In this document: positions 9,204 through 18,506 of the stretch, in pieces
Layout of the letters: each line of letters opens with the position of its first letter
Position numbering within the stretch: position 1 is the stretch's first letter
The notes under the pieces: generated by a model
Told to the model about the DNA's origin: nothing
Database searches by the model: none
Seen by the model: the letters and a program-made list of their open reading frames with translations, nothing else
From: Methylomonas methanica
GTDB taxonomy: Bacteria; Pseudomonadota; Gammaproteobacteria; Methylococcales; Methylomonadaceae
Length of the DNA stretch: 64,000 bases
NCBI RefSeq assembly: GCF_001644035.1
Contig: NZ_LUUG01000061.1
Span: 1-64,000 of the forward strand
Direction of reading: 5' to 3'
Program-made: the position numbers and the translations under genes

Positions 9204-10526
9204 ATGGCCCACAAGAAAAAACTCCCGCTAGATCCCGTCACCGTTACCATAGAATCTCTCTCCCACGATGGCCGTGGCGTCAGCCATGTCAATGGTAAAG
9301 TCGTATTTATCGACGAAGCCTTGCCCGGCGAAACGCTGGAGTTTGTCTACACCGACAGCCGCAAGGATTATGCGGAAGGCAAGGTAGTTAATTTGCTCAG
9401 CCGTTCCGAACATCGGGTTGAGCCGGCTTGTCCGCACTTCGGCAGTTGCGGCGGTTGCAGTTTTCAACACGTCGACGACGCCGAGCAGATCAACTTTAAA
9501 GAAGATTTACTTCGCGACCAGTTCCGCCGCATCGGCAAAGTTGAAATTCCGCAAATTTGGGAGGCCCTGACCGGCCCACACTGGGGTTATCGCAGCAAAG
9601 CCCGGATGGGCGTGAAATGGGTGGCAAAAAAGAATAGGGTCTTAGTGGGCTTCCGGGAACGGCGCAATCCGTTTCTGGCTGAACTCGAAAGCTGTAAGGT
9701 GATGAATCCCATCGTCGGCGAAAAATTGATTGCACTAGGCGAGATGATTGCCGGTTTGACGGTGAAAGACAAAATTCCGCAAATTGAAGTCGCGATTGGC
9801 GACACCGAATGCGTACTGGCGTTTCGCGTGCTGGAACCGCCCACAGACGCGGATAAGCAAAGAATGCGCGAATTTGCCCATCAGCATCAGGTCAGCATTT
9901 GTTTACAGCCAAAAGGCCCGGACACTATCGTCCCGCTGGACGGCGAGCCGGAAGTGATCCCGAGTTATGCCTTAGCTGAGCAGGGGGTTAAATTCAATTT
10001 CCGCCCGGCGATGTTTACCCAGGTCAATTACCAGATCAATCAAAAAATGGTGACGCGGGCCTTGGCTGCGCTGGAATTGACCAAGGACGACAGGGTTCTG
10101 GATTTATTCTGCGGTTTGGGCAACTTTACGTTGCCGCTGGCGACTCAAGCCGGGCAGGTCGTGGGGGTGGAAGGCGACCTACCGCTGGTTAAGCACGCAC
10201 GCGAGAACGCCAAGTTGAATAATCTGGACAATGTCGAGTTTCACGTTGCCGATTTGACCAAGGATCTGAAAGACCAGCCCTGGTCAAAGCAAAAGTTTAC
10301 CAAGGTGTTGCTGGACCCGTCACGGGCCGGCGCCTCGGAAGTGCTGCACAATTTGAAACATTGGCGGCCGGAGCGCATTGTTTATGTATCCTGCAATCCG
10401 TCCACTTTGGCCCGCGATGCCGGGATTTTGGTAAACGAGCTGGGTTACAAACTGGTCAAGGCGGGCGTGATGGACATGTTCCCGCAAACCGCGCATGTCG
10501 AATCGATAGCCTTGTTTGTGAAATGA
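9204..10526 (+). CDS. rlmD: 23S rRNA (uracil-1939-C5)-methyltransferase RlmD
   Basis: RlmD uses SAM to methylate U1939 of 23S rRNA. The N-terminal ~65 residues form a TRAM RNA-binding domain. The Fe-S cluster cysteines lie in CPHFGSCGGCSF, with a further Cys around ELESCKV. The SAM site shows as DLFCGLGNF, and the catalytic block is VYVSCNPSTLARD with the nucleophilic Cys. Length (440) is normal. Its stop codon overlaps the ATG of the next gene (ATGA), which suggests translational coupling. Confidence 0.95.
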   Translation: MAHKKKLPLDPVTVTIESLSHDGRGVSHVNGKVVFIDEALPGETLEFVYTDSRKDYAEGKVVNLLSRSEHRVEPACPHFGSCGGCSFQHVDDAEQINFKEDLLRDQFRRIGKVEIPQIWEALTGPHWGYRSKARMGVKWVAKKNRVLVGFRERRNPFLAELESCKVMNPIVGEKLIALGEMIAGLTVKDKIPQIEVAIGDTECVLAFRVLEPPTDADKQRMREFAHQHQVSICLQPKGPDTIVPLDGEPEVIPSYALAEQGVKFNFRPAMFTQVNYQINQKMVTRALAALELTKDDRVLDLFCGLGNFTLPLATQAGQVVGVEGDLPLVKHARENAKLNNLDNVEFHVADLTKDLKDQPWSKQKFTKVLLDPSRAGASEVLHNLKHWRPERIVYVSCNPSTLARDAGILVNELGYKLVKAGVMDMFPQTAHVESIALFVK

Positions 10527-11080
10527 TCCGATATTCTTTAGAGGCGAATTCACTCGCCTCTGACAAGTTGTCTAAATCGGCGAATGAATTCGCCGCTACA
10601 GCTAGCTACATAGACATCTCCATTGCCGAGCAAGGCCTGCGTTTATTAGATAGCGGCGCGGTGCTGGCTGAGTTTCCGGTCTCTACCGCTAAAAATGGCC
10701 TCGGCGAAAAGAAAGGCAGTTACTGCACACCGACCGGTTGGCATAAAATCCGCGCCAAAATCGGTGCCGGCCTGCCTATCAACAGCGTACTGGCCGGCCG
10801 CCGGCCGACCGGCGAAATCTATACACCGGAATTGGCCTTGCAGCATCCGAAACGCGATTGGATACTCAGCCGTATTCTCTGGTTGGGCGGCTTGGAACCA
10901 GGTAAAAACCGCTATGGCGATGTCGATTCCACCTGGCGCTACATCTACATTCACGGCACGCCGGATGAATTGATGCAAGGCAAGCCGGAATCGCACGGTT
11001 GTGTGCGTATGCTAAACGCCGACGTCATTGCATTATTCGAGCAGGTTGCTGTGGGTTGCCGGGTATGGATTCATGAATAG
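10523..11080 (+). CDS. L,D-transpeptidase (YkuD family)
   Basis: The 185-residue protein carries a YkuD-type catalytic domain that forms 3-3 peptidoglycan cross-links or anchors lipoproteins. The active site is HGTPDEL followed by ESHGCVRM, with catalytic His and Cys. I chose the ATG that overlaps the rlmD stop; the open frame runs further upstream only inside rlmD. No signal peptide is visible. Residues about 7-25 are encoded by a palindromic repeat of the kind found in intergenic regions elsewhere in this window, so the original start may have lain further in (TTG at 10568 is one option). Confidence 0.85.
   Translation: MIRYSLEANSLASDKLSKSANEFAATASYIDISIAEQGLRLLDSGAVLAEFPVSTAKNGLGEKKGSYCTPTGWHKIRAKIGAGLPINSVLAGRRPTGEIYTPELALQHPKRDWILSRILWLGGLEPGKNRYGDVDSTWRYIYIHGTPDELMQGKPESHGCVRMLNADVIALFEQVAVGCRVWIHE
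10541..10595. repeat. REP-like double palindrome inside a coding region
   Basis: Two palindromes, one a 20-base element starting GAGGCGAATTC (10541-10560) and one centred on GGCGAATGAATTCGCC (10578-10595), sit in the first codons of the L,D-transpeptidase gene. Related pairs occur at about 39159-39215, 48187-48300 and 55796-55911 between genes. Confidence 0.75.
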
Positions 11081-11092
11081 TCAGTCACTGAT

Positions 11093-11896
11093 ATGCCGCG
11101 CATCGTTTTAGGCATCGAATACGACGGCAGTGCCTATGCCGGCTGGCAATGGCAGGAAGGCAGAGCAACCGTACAGGGCCGGCTGGAAGCAGCCTTGAGC
11201 AAAATCGCCAATCAGCCTATTACCGTGCTTTGCGCCGGACGTACCGATGCCGGCGTGCATGCACTGGAACAAGTGGTGCATTTTGATTGCCAGATCGAGC
11301 GCGATATGCATGCGTGGCTAATGGGTGGCAACAGTCAATTGCCGGACGATATTCGTATCACTTGGGCCCAGCCTGCCCAGGGCGACTTTCATGCGCGTTA
11401 CAGCGCCATAGCCAGGGCTTATCGGTATGTAATTCTGAATCGGCCGATGAAGTCGGCGCTGTTAAGGACTCAGGCTACCTGGTGTTACCAACCCTTGGAC
11501 GAGCGAGCGATGCATCAGGCTGCGCAAGCCCTGCTGGGCGAACACAATTTTTCCTCGTTTCGGGCCCAGAGCTGTCAGTCGGTCAGCCCCAATCGCCTGA
11601 TGCATTTCATTGATGTCTATCGAGACGAGCAGCGGGTGATCATCGATCTGTGCGCTAACGCTTTTTTACACCATATGGTCAGGAATGTCGCCGGGGTCTT
11701 GATGGAGATCGGCATGGGCCGAAGGCCTGTACAGTGGACGAAGGAATTGCTGGTGGTCCAGGACCGCTCCCAAGCGGCGATGACTTCGCCTCCGCATGGC
11801 TTGCACCTGGCGGCCGTGTATTATCCGGAGCATTACGGCATCGCCAAAAATCCCTTATTCGATAAATTGCCGGCTGACGCAAGGCGCCACGATTGA
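11093..11896 (+). CDS. truA: tRNA pseudouridine(38-40) synthase
   Basis: TruA converts uridines 38-40 of the anticodon arm to pseudouridine. The 267-residue protein starts with the typical GIEYDGSAYAGWQ strand, has the catalytic Asp in CAGRTDAGVHA, and keeps the FLHHMVRNVAG block. It follows the L,D-transpeptidase by 12 bases and converges with the acyl-ACP ligase gene. The 166-base gap downstream shows no strong terminator. Confidence 0.95.
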   Translation: MPRIVLGIEYDGSAYAGWQWQEGRATVQGRLEAALSKIANQPITVLCAGRTDAGVHALEQVVHFDCQIERDMHAWLMGGNSQLPDDIRITWAQPAQGDFHARYSAIARAYRYVILNRPMKSALLRTQATWCYQPLDERAMHQAAQALLGEHNFSSFRAQSCQSVSPNRLMHFIDVYRDEQRVIIDLCANAFLHHMVRNVAGVLMEIGMGRRPVQWTKELLVVQDRSQAAMTSPPHGLHLAAVYYPEHYGIAKNPLFDKLPADARRHD

Positions 11897-12062
11897 CTAA
11901 TGTTGCCCGCAGGTAGGTCGTGGCATACAACTTTGAAGTGTTATCCAACCGGTTAGCTTGGTATATGACTGTTCCCGATTATCAAGATGCTTAAGCCATG
12001 CCAATGACCTTGCATCTAATCAGTCGGGGGTTTGTGGCCGATTACACTGAAAGAGCGGCATT

Positions 12063-13391
12063 TCAGTTGCGTTCATCCAAACCCGCTAATAGCTTTTCCA
12101 GTTCGCTTTTTGCAAGTTTACCTGTCTGGTTGCGGGGAATCTCCGTAACGAAATGAATTTTGCGCGGCAGAAATACTTCGTCCAGATACGGCTGTAATCC
12201 CAGCTTAATCGCCTGCTTGGTTATTTGACTAATCACAACAGCGGCCAATCGACCATTTTCCTGGATAAAGCAGAAGCCATCTTCCACGCCGTCGATGTCT
12301 TTCAATCGGCGATTCAGTTCGGTTAAAGAGGCGCGTTTACCGCCGATTTTCACCATATCCTGATCGCGGCCCAATACGGCGAAACGACCGTCGGCTTCGA
12401 TTTGCACGCTGTCTTGCAGCGGTACTGCATGCGGCAAATGCGCGGATTCCAGACAAGTCTGTCCTTTTTTATCTTGGGTCAAGCGGCAGCCTGAGTAAGG
12501 CAGCCAAAGGTTTTCCCGCAAGGTCTCGCGGCTGGCAAACGACAGGGTTTCGGTGCTGCCATAGATTTCGCGCGGCGATTGCCCTAAAATTGCCGCGGTT
12601 TCGCCGGCCAGTTTTTCGGATAAAGTGTCGGTGGCGGAAATGATGCCAGCCAGATTGTGCCAAGAGGCTTCGGTCTTGATTAAGGAACGTAAATGCGTGG
12701 GCGTGGAGGCCAGTAGCGTAGGCCACGGCGCGGTTTTAATCGATTGGCGGATGTCTTCGGCGAAGAAGGGGCGGCCATCGTGCAGAACCAGTTGGGAAAA
12801 CAAGGGCCAAAATACCGAGGTTTCCAGGCCGTACATGTGTTGCGGCGGGGTAGTGGACAGCATCAATAATTGCTGCTCGGCTAATCCTAGACTGCTTACT
12901 GCCATTTCGGAAGATATTTTGAAGGTATTTAGGCTGTGCGGGCAGGGCTTGGGTTTGCCGGTGCTGCCGGAGGTAAAGGCGATCACGGCGGTGCGCTGCC
13001 AGTCGAAAAGGGGTGGAGAAGCAGCGGATTTAGAATTTGGCGGGATTACTTCGAACCAATCCAAACCCGCTTGCTGTGGAGCGTGTTCTCTGGCGATATA
13101 CGCGCCGGGATAATCACGGAGAATTTCCAGGATTACCGCCATCTGTCCCGCGGGCGGAAGCAGGCAAATCTGCCCGCGCGCAGCCGCCGCCAACAGGCAG
13201 ATGCAAAACAGATAGCGGTTTTCACATAAATTGAACAGATAAGGCCGTTCGGGCAATTGCGCTGCAAGAGCTGTCACATCGGCCCATAGAGTGCCCCTGC
13301 TGACTATCTGGCCGTTGTGGAGTGCAAACGGGGTTGTGTGGCTGGAATCGATTGCTGTCTGTGGGGCCGGAGATTTGTGGGTTTCCTGCAT
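12063..13391 (-). CDS. AMP-dependent acyl/aryl-ACP ligase (ApeH-like)
   Basis: This ANL-superfamily enzyme would activate an acid with ATP and load it on a carrier protein. Motifs are AFTSGSTGKPKP (phosphate loop), IYGSTETLS, the KIGGKRASL hinge, and a C-terminal Lys in NQTGKLAKSELE. At 442 residues it is short for the superfamily, as are the ligases in aryl-polyene loci. It faces away from the polyene operon, with a MITE-like repeat in the divergent gap. The substrate is not readable from sequence; an aryl starter acid is the family expectation. Confidence 0.8.
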   Translation of the reverse strand: MQETHKSPAPQTAIDSSHTTPFALHNGQIVSRGTLWADVTALAAQLPERPYLFNLCENRYLFCICLLAAAARGQICLLPPAGQMAVILEILRDYPGAYIAREHAPQQAGLDWFEVIPPNSKSAASPPLFDWQRTAVIAFTSGSTGKPKPCPHSLNTFKISSEMAVSSLGLAEQQLLMLSTTPPQHMYGLETSVFWPLFSQLVLHDGRPFFAEDIRQSIKTAPWPTLLASTPTHLRSLIKTEASWHNLAGIISATDTLSEKLAGETAAILGQSPREIYGSTETLSFASRETLRENLWLPYSGCRLTQDKKGQTCLESAHLPHAVPLQDSVQIEADGRFAVLGRDQDMVKIGGKRASLTELNRRLKDIDGVEDGFCFIQENGRLAAVVISQITKQAIKLGLQPYLDEVFLPRKIHFVTEIPRNQTGKLAKSELEKLLAGLDERN

Positions 13392-13409
13392 TGAATGGGA
13401 TTTTTTTGG

Positions 13410-13623
13410 GGCAATACCGCTAAGTTAACTCCCTAACTAGTTAGAGATAGTCGTAAAAATTCCCTCTCCTGCTGGAGAGGGTAGGGGTGAGGAGAATTGA
13501 ACAAGGCAATTACCTTATTTTGATTCCCTCATCCTAACCTTCTCTTTTACACCCTTGCGGGTATTTATGCCCTTGGGTACCGAGGGAGAAGGAATACACC
13601 AAATTTAACTTAACGGCTTTGCC
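13410..13623. repeat. MITE-like element with terminal inverted repeats
   Basis: The left end GGCAATACCGCTAAGTTAA and the right end, which reads GGCAAAGCCGTTAAGTTAA on the other strand, form near-identical terminal inverted repeats around 214 bases. The interior holds the common CCCTCTCC...GGAGAGGG hairpin and a second CTTCTC/GAGAAG arm. There is no coding capacity. The same termini bound the elements at 48187 and 55796. Confidence 0.7.
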
Positions 13624-13679
13624 GCTGTTACTGAATTTTGCTGGACATATTTTAACCGGATAAAAGGGCGGGAAAGTAA

Positions 13680-14906
13680 ATGGATGCGGATGTATTGATA
13701 ATCGGGGCCGGCCCCTCGGGCAGCGTGGCGGCGAAAATGCTGAAACAACGCGGCCACGAGGTGGTGATTCTGGAAAAAGAACAGTTCCCGCGCTTTTCGA
13801 TAGGCGAAAGCCTGCTGCCCCAGTGCATGGCGTTTATGGAAGACGCCGACATGTTACCGGCAGTGACGGCGGAAGGCTTTCAGTTCAAAAACGGCGCGGC
13901 GTTTTCCAGAGCTGGCAAACTGACCGAATTCGATTTTACCCAGAAATTTAGCCCAGGCTGGGGCACCACCTTTCAAGTACCCCGAGCGCATTTTGATAAG
14001 GTATTGGCCGACAGCGCCGAAACCGCCGGTGTGCCTATCCATTATCAACAAACTATCCTGGCCGCCGATTTTAGTAATCCAGGCCAAGCCCGCCTGACCA
14101 GTGTCGATGCCAATGGTGTCCAAAAGGAATGGACAGCCGCGATGGTGTTGGACGCCAGTGGTTTTGGCCGGGTGCTGCCGCGCTTATTGGACCTGGAAAC
14201 GCCTTCATCCTTGTCGCCGCGCCGGGCCTTGTTCACCCATATCGAAGATCGGATTACCGTATCCGATTACGACCGTAATAAAATTCTGATCGCGATACAT
14301 CCGAAATTTCATGAGATTTGGTATTGGCTAATTCCGTTCAGCAACGGCAGATGTTCGCTGGGCGTGGTGACGCCAGCCGGTTTTCTGGATCAGCGCAGCG
14401 GCGAGCCGTTGGACGTACTAAAAGAAATCGCGATGGAGGAACCTCGGCTCGCTGAACTGTTGGCCGACGCCTGCTTCGATACGCCGGCTAACACCATCGG
14501 CGGGTATTCGGCCAACGTCAAGCAACTGTATGGACAGGGCTTTGCCTTACTCGGCAACGCCGGCGAATTTCTGGACCCGGTGTTTTCATCGGGTGTGACA
14601 ATCGCGATGAAGTCCGCTGCGCTGGCCGTGCCCTTGGTTGATCGGCAATTACGCGGCGAGCCGGTAAACTGGTCTGTCGAATACGAGCAGGCTTTGCGCA
14701 AAGGCATAGAGGTATTTCGGGCTTATGTGGAGGCCTGGTACGATGGCCGTTTCCAACAAATCATCTTCGAAGAAAATCAGTTGGCCAGCGTCAAGGCCAT
14801 GATTTGTTCCATCCTGGCCGGCTATGCCTGGGATGAAGAAAACCCGATGACACAGCGGTCCGCCAACAAAATCGAGGCCATCTTGGCAACGTATCAAACT
14901 GCCTGA
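13680..14906 (+). CDS. FAD-dependent halogenase-like oxidoreductase 1
   Basis: The 408-residue flavoprotein begins with a Rossmann loop (VLIIGAGPSGS) and has the PRFSIGESLLP block, Lys70 in FKNGAAF, and DPVFSSGV near residue 300. WYWLIP at residues 214-219 fits the WxWxIP signature of flavin-dependent halogenases. The closest architecture I know is the CmlS/CndH-type variant halogenases, which have the same DPxFSSGV block. It may halogenate or oxidise the polyene or its starter. It leads the polyene operon, and the ATG at 13680 has a GGGAAAG ribosome site. A geranylgeranyl-reductase-like role is the alternative. Confidence 0.75.
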   Translation: MDADVLIIGAGPSGSVAAKMLKQRGHEVVILEKEQFPRFSIGESLLPQCMAFMEDADMLPAVTAEGFQFKNGAAFSRAGKLTEFDFTQKFSPGWGTTFQVPRAHFDKVLADSAETAGVPIHYQQTILAADFSNPGQARLTSVDANGVQKEWTAAMVLDASGFGRVLPRLLDLETPSSLSPRRALFTHIEDRITVSDYDRNKILIAIHPKFHEIWYWLIPFSNGRCSLGVVTPAGFLDQRSGEPLDVLKEIAMEEPRLAELLADACFDTPANTIGGYSANVKQLYGQGFALLGNAGEFLDPVFSSGVTIAMKSAALAVPLVDRQLRGEPVNWSVEYEQALRKGIEVFRAYVEAWYDGRFQQIIFEENQLASVKAMICSILAGYAWDEENPMTQRSANKIEAILATYQTA

Positions 14907-14918
14907 GCGGTGTAGTTT

Positions 14919-16088
14919 TTGTATTTACATGATTTAGGCATGGTATGCGCCCTGGGCGACAGCAAGGCGGATATTTTAGCCGGCTGGCTTGCCGGGCATT
15001 CGGTTAAGCCTGTACCGCCATCCTGGCTGGACTCGACCATTCCTGCATTTGGCGTGGCAACTCAACTACCGGCTATCCCGTCTAACCTAAAACACTACGA
15101 TTGCCGCAACAACTGTTTGCTGCTATCAGCGCTCCGCCAGATTGAGGCTTCGGTCTGCAAAGCCATAACCCGTTACGGTGCGGAACGGGTCGGTATAGTA
15201 GTCGGCACCAGCACTTCCGGGATTGCCGAGGGTGAAGCCGCAGTGCAAGTGTTCCGGGAAACCGGGAGCATGCCAACCCACTATCACTACAAGCAGCAGG
15301 AACTGGGTGGTGCGGCGGAGTTTTTGGCGGCTTACCTGGCTATTCGTGGTCCGGCCTACACCGTGTCCACGACCTGTTCATCCAGCGCCAATGCCTTGGC
15401 CTCGGCGCGCCGCTTGCTGCGCTTGGGTGTCTGCGATGCGGTCTTAGTAGGCGGAGCCGACAGTTTATGCCGCACCACGCTGGAAGGCTTTTTTGCGTTG
15501 GGTGCCCTCAGCAAAACCACTTGCAATCCGTTCAGTAAAAATCGCGACGGCACCATGATAGGCGAAGGTGCGGCTTTATTTCTAATGACCCGTGCCCCCG
15601 GCGAAATCGCCTTGCTGGGCGTCGGTGCCAGTGCCGATGCCTATCACATTTCCGCGCCACGCCCTGACGGCAGCTGCGCACATCTGGCGATGCAGGCCGC
15701 ACTGGACGATGCGCGGCTAAAGCCCGAGCAAATTGATTACATCAACCTGCACGGTACAGCAACCTGGCAAAACGATGCGATGGAAAATCGGGCGGTTGGG
15801 CAGTTGTTCGGTAGCGATACATTTTGCAGTTCCAGTAAACCGTCTACCGGCCATTGCTTGGGGGCGGCCGGCGCGCTCGAAGCCGGTTTGTGCTGGTTGC
15901 TACTGTCCGATTTACATCAGGAAAGTCGTTTGCCCCCGCATCTGTGGGATGGCGAGCCTGATCCGGATATGGTTAGGCTGAATTTGGTCGGGCTGGAAAA
16001 CCAGTCGCTAAAGCCGCTACAATACTGCCTCAGCAACTCTTTTTCATTCGGCGGAAACAATGTCTCCTTGCTCATTGGACATCCCTGA
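14919..16088 (+). CDS. beta-ketoacyl-ACP synthase (ApeO-like)
   Basis: This ketosynthase would extend the polyene chain with malonyl-ACP. The Cys-His-His triad is complete: STTCSSSAN, NLHGTATWQND and STGHCLGAAGALE. An in-frame stop lies at 14913, so translation must begin at TTG 14919 or ATG 14940. The TTG restores the N-terminal strand YLHDLGMVCALG expected for the family and is preferred. In characterised APE systems, ApeO pairs with the chain-length factor ApeC; a CLF gene lies four genes downstream here. Its 3' end overlaps the next gene by 29 bases. Confidence 0.85.
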   Translation: MYLHDLGMVCALGDSKADILAGWLAGHSVKPVPPSWLDSTIPAFGVATQLPAIPSNLKHYDCRNNCLLLSALRQIEASVCKAITRYGAERVGIVVGTSTSGIAEGEAAVQVFRETGSMPTHYHYKQQELGGAAEFLAAYLAIRGPAYTVSTTCSSSANALASARRLLRLGVCDAVLVGGADSLCRTTLEGFFALGALSKTTCNPFSKNRDGTMIGEGAALFLMTRAPGEIALLGVGASADAYHISAPRPDGSCAHLAMQAALDDARLKPEQIDYINLHGTATWQNDAMENRAVGQLFGSDTFCSSSKPSTGHCLGAAGALEAGLCWLLLSDLHQESRLPPHLWDGEPDPDMVRLNLVGLENQSLKPLQYCLSNSFSFGGNNVSLLIGHP

Positions 16089-16551
16089 CAGTCCTGCGGC
16101 TTTTCCTTACCCCATCGAAACGCTAGTACCTCAGTCCGGGCGTATGGTGTTGCTGGACCGGGTGCTGGAAGTGGGTGACGACCATATTGTGGCCGAACTG
16201 AACGTCCGCGACGATGGTCTGTTTTCCAGTGCTGAAGATAACGTGCCGGCCTGGGTGGGATTGGAATACATGGCGCAGGCCATTGCCGCCTACTCCGGTT
16301 ACCACCGTAAATGCCGAGGCGAAGCAATAGGATTGGGGTTTTTATTGGGTACCCGTTACTTTGAGTGCTCGGTCGGTAGCTTCCCTTGCGGTGCAAAGTT
16401 GACCGTCAGAGCGGAAAAGATTATCGAGGCCGCCAACGATATGTCGGTGTTTGATTGCACGATTTCAGGGCAAGATATCAACGCCAGCTCAAAGTTAAAT
16501 GTGTTGCTGCCACAGGATTCAAAAAAATTTCTCGCCGGAAAAGGAATATGA
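16060..16551 (+). CDS. hotdog-fold 3-hydroxyacyl-ACP dehydratase (ApeP-like)
   Basis: The 163-residue protein has a FabZ-like hotdog fold. PYPIETLVPQSGRMVLLDRV resembles the N-terminal strand, and AWVGLEYMAQAIAAYSG is the core helix with the conserved Glu. The catalytic His of FabZ is not in its usual FPGHFP context (the region reads FSSAEDNVPAW). It may therefore work only with the second dehydratase of the locus, as proposed for ApeI/ApeP pairs. It overlaps the ketosynthase by 29 bases and the ketoreductase by four. Confidence 0.75.
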   Translation: MSPCSLDIPDSPAAFPYPIETLVPQSGRMVLLDRVLEVGDDHIVAELNVRDDGLFSSAEDNVPAWVGLEYMAQAIAAYSGYHRKCRGEAIGLGFLLGTRYFECSVGSFPCGAKLTVRAEKIIEAANDMSVFDCTISGQDINASSKLNVLLPQDSKKFLAGKGI

Positions 16552-17276
16552 GCCAACCAACCATCCTGGTCACGGGATCCAGCCGAGGCATCGGCAAAGC
16601 GATTGCCTTGCGCCTTGCTCGCGAAGGCTACGATATTGTCCTTCATTGCCGCAGTCGGCTGGATGAAGCAAAGCAAGTACAAGAGCAAATTATCGAGATG
16701 GGTCGCCAGGTTCGGGTGCTGAGTTTTGACTTAGCCGACCGCAGCGCAGCTAAAGACAGTTTGGAAGCCGACATCCTGGGAAATGGCGCTTATTACGGTG
16801 TGGTCTGTAATGCCGGGCTATCACGAGACAATGCCTTTCCGGCGCTGAGTGGCGAAGATTGGGATCAAGTCCTGCGCAGTAATCTGGATGGCTTTTACAA
16901 CGTTCTCTATCCGCTAGTCATGCCGATGATACAGCGGCGCAAGCCGGGACGTATCGTGACATTGTCTTCAGTGTCTGGTTTGGTCGGTAACCGTGGACAA
17001 GTCAATTACAGCGCGGCCAAGGCCGGTATCATAGGCGCCACTAAAGCCCTGGCAATCGAGTTGGCAAAACGCAAAATCACCGTAAACTGTGTGGCCCCAG
17101 GTTTAATCGAGACCGAGATGTTGGAAGGTTTGCCTTTGGAAGAAGCCCTAGCCGCAGTGCCGGCCAAGCGTTTGGGAACGCCGGAAGAAGTCGCCGCATT
17201 GGTGGCGTTTTTAATGTCCGAAGATGCCGGCTACATTACCCGCCAAGTAATTTCCGTTAACGGAGGTTTGTGTTGA
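16548..17276 (+). CDS. 3-oxoacyl-ACP reductase (FabG/ApeQ-like)
   Basis: This short-chain dehydrogenase reduces the beta-keto group of the growing chain with NADPH. It has TGSSRGIG at the N-terminus, CNAGLSRDN, the catalytic Ser in TLSSVSG, and YSAAK with the Tyr and Lys. It is 242 residues long from the ATG at 16548, which overlaps the preceding stop as ATGA. The open frame continues 31 codons upstream, but that part lies in the preceding gene and lacks homology. Confidence 0.9.
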   Translation: MSQPTILVTGSSRGIGKAIALRLAREGYDIVLHCRSRLDEAKQVQEQIIEMGRQVRVLSFDLADRSAAKDSLEADILGNGAYYGVVCNAGLSRDNAFPALSGEDWDQVLRSNLDGFYNVLYPLVMPMIQRRKPGRIVTLSSVSGLVGNRGQVNYSAAKAGIIGATKALAIELAKRKITVNCVAPGLIETEMLEGLPLEEALAAVPAKRLGTPEEVAALVAFLMSEDAGYITRQVISVNGGLC

Positions 17277-18505
17277 CGCGGCGCGTCGTTGTCACCGGTA
17301 TGGCCGGCTTTTCGCCCATCGGCAACGATTGGGAGGAAATACGCGGCAGACTTCTGGCAAAGCAATCCGGCATCCGTTACATTCCGGAATGGGAAATTTA
17401 TAACGGCCTGCTGACCCGCCTGGCCGGGCCGGTGGAAAACTTCACACTGCCGGCGCATTACACCCGTAAAAACACTCGCAGCATGGGGCGTGTTTCTTTA
17501 TTAGCGACCCGAGCTACCGAATTGGCCATGATAGATGCCGGTTTGTTGGGCGATCCGGTGATCAGCAGCGGCCGCACCGGCGTAGCCTACGGCTCGTCGG
17601 TCGGATCGACGCCCGCTATCGCCGACTTCGGCAGAATGCTGATCAATCACGACATCGGCAATCTGAATGCCACCACCTATTTGAAGATGATGGGGCATAC
17701 CACCTGCGCCAACGTGGCCTTGTTTTTTCAGGTGCGCGGCCGGGTCATTCCGTCGGTCAGCGCTTGTACCTCGGGTAGCCAGGGCATAGGTTACGCTTAT
17801 GAGGCTATCAAATACGGTCTGCAGGATGTGATGCTGGCCGGCGGCGCGGAGGAGCTTTGTCCCACCGAAGCCGCTTTGTTCGATGCGCTGTATGCCACCA
17901 GTACCCGCAACGCCGAGCCTGAGCTGACCCCCAGGCCTTTCGACCGTGACCGCGACGGTTTGGTGATAGGCGAGGGCAGTTGTACCCTTGTTTTGGAGGA
18001 ACTGGAACGCGCGTTGGCGCGCGGCGCGCGGATCTACGCCGAAGTTGCCGGGTTTGCCACCAATGCCGACGGTGTGCACGCCACGCAACCCAATGCCGAC
18101 ACGATGCAAGTTGTGATGCGTCTGGCTTTGCAGGATGCGCAGCTTGAACCCGATCAAATTGCTTACATCAGCGCGCACGGTACCGCCACCGAACAGGGCG
18201 ACATTGCCGAAAGCCAGGCTACTGCGGCTGTATTTGGCGGCAACACGCCGATTAGCAGTTTGAAAAGCTTTACCGGCCATACCTTGGGCGCATGCGGGGC
18301 CTTGGAGGCTATGGTGGCGATTCAGATGATGCGCGAAGGCTGGTTTCATCCCAACTTGAATCTTGACAATCCCGATCCTCGTTGCGCGCAGCTGGATTAT
18401 CTGACCGACGACGGCCGCAACATCGATGCAGACTACATCGTCAGCAATAATTTTGCATTCGGCGGTATCAACACATCCTTGGTTTTCCAGCGCTGGGATA
18501 GTTGA
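17273..18505 (+). CDS. beta-ketoacyl-ACP synthase (ApeR-like)
   Basis: This is the second ketosynthase of the locus. Its triad is VSACTSGSQG, AHGTATEQGD and FTGHTLGACGALE. GTG 17270 and TTG 17273 are both possible starts. GGAGG at 17262-17266 is only three bases from the GTG but six from the TTG, so TTG is preferred; it forms TTGA with the fabG-like stop. By analogy with ApeR it probably starts synthesis or adds to the chain as a homodimer. It overlaps fabG and is followed at once by the CLF. Confidence 0.87.
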   Translation: MTRRVVVTGMAGFSPIGNDWEEIRGRLLAKQSGIRYIPEWEIYNGLLTRLAGPVENFTLPAHYTRKNTRSMGRVSLLATRATELAMIDAGLLGDPVISSGRTGVAYGSSVGSTPAIADFGRMLINHDIGNLNATTYLKMMGHTTCANVALFFQVRGRVIPSVSACTSGSQGIGYAYEAIKYGLQDVMLAGGAEELCPTEAALFDALYATSTRNAEPELTPRPFDRDRDGLVIGEGSCTLVLEELERALARGARIYAEVAGFATNADGVHATQPNADTMQVVMRLALQDAQLEPDQIAYISAHGTATEQGDIAESQATAAVFGGNTPISSLKSFTGHTLGACGALEAMVAIQMMREGWFHPNLNLDNPDPRCAQLDYLTDDGRNIDADYIVSNNFAFGGINTSLVFQRWDS

Positions 18506-18506
18506 G

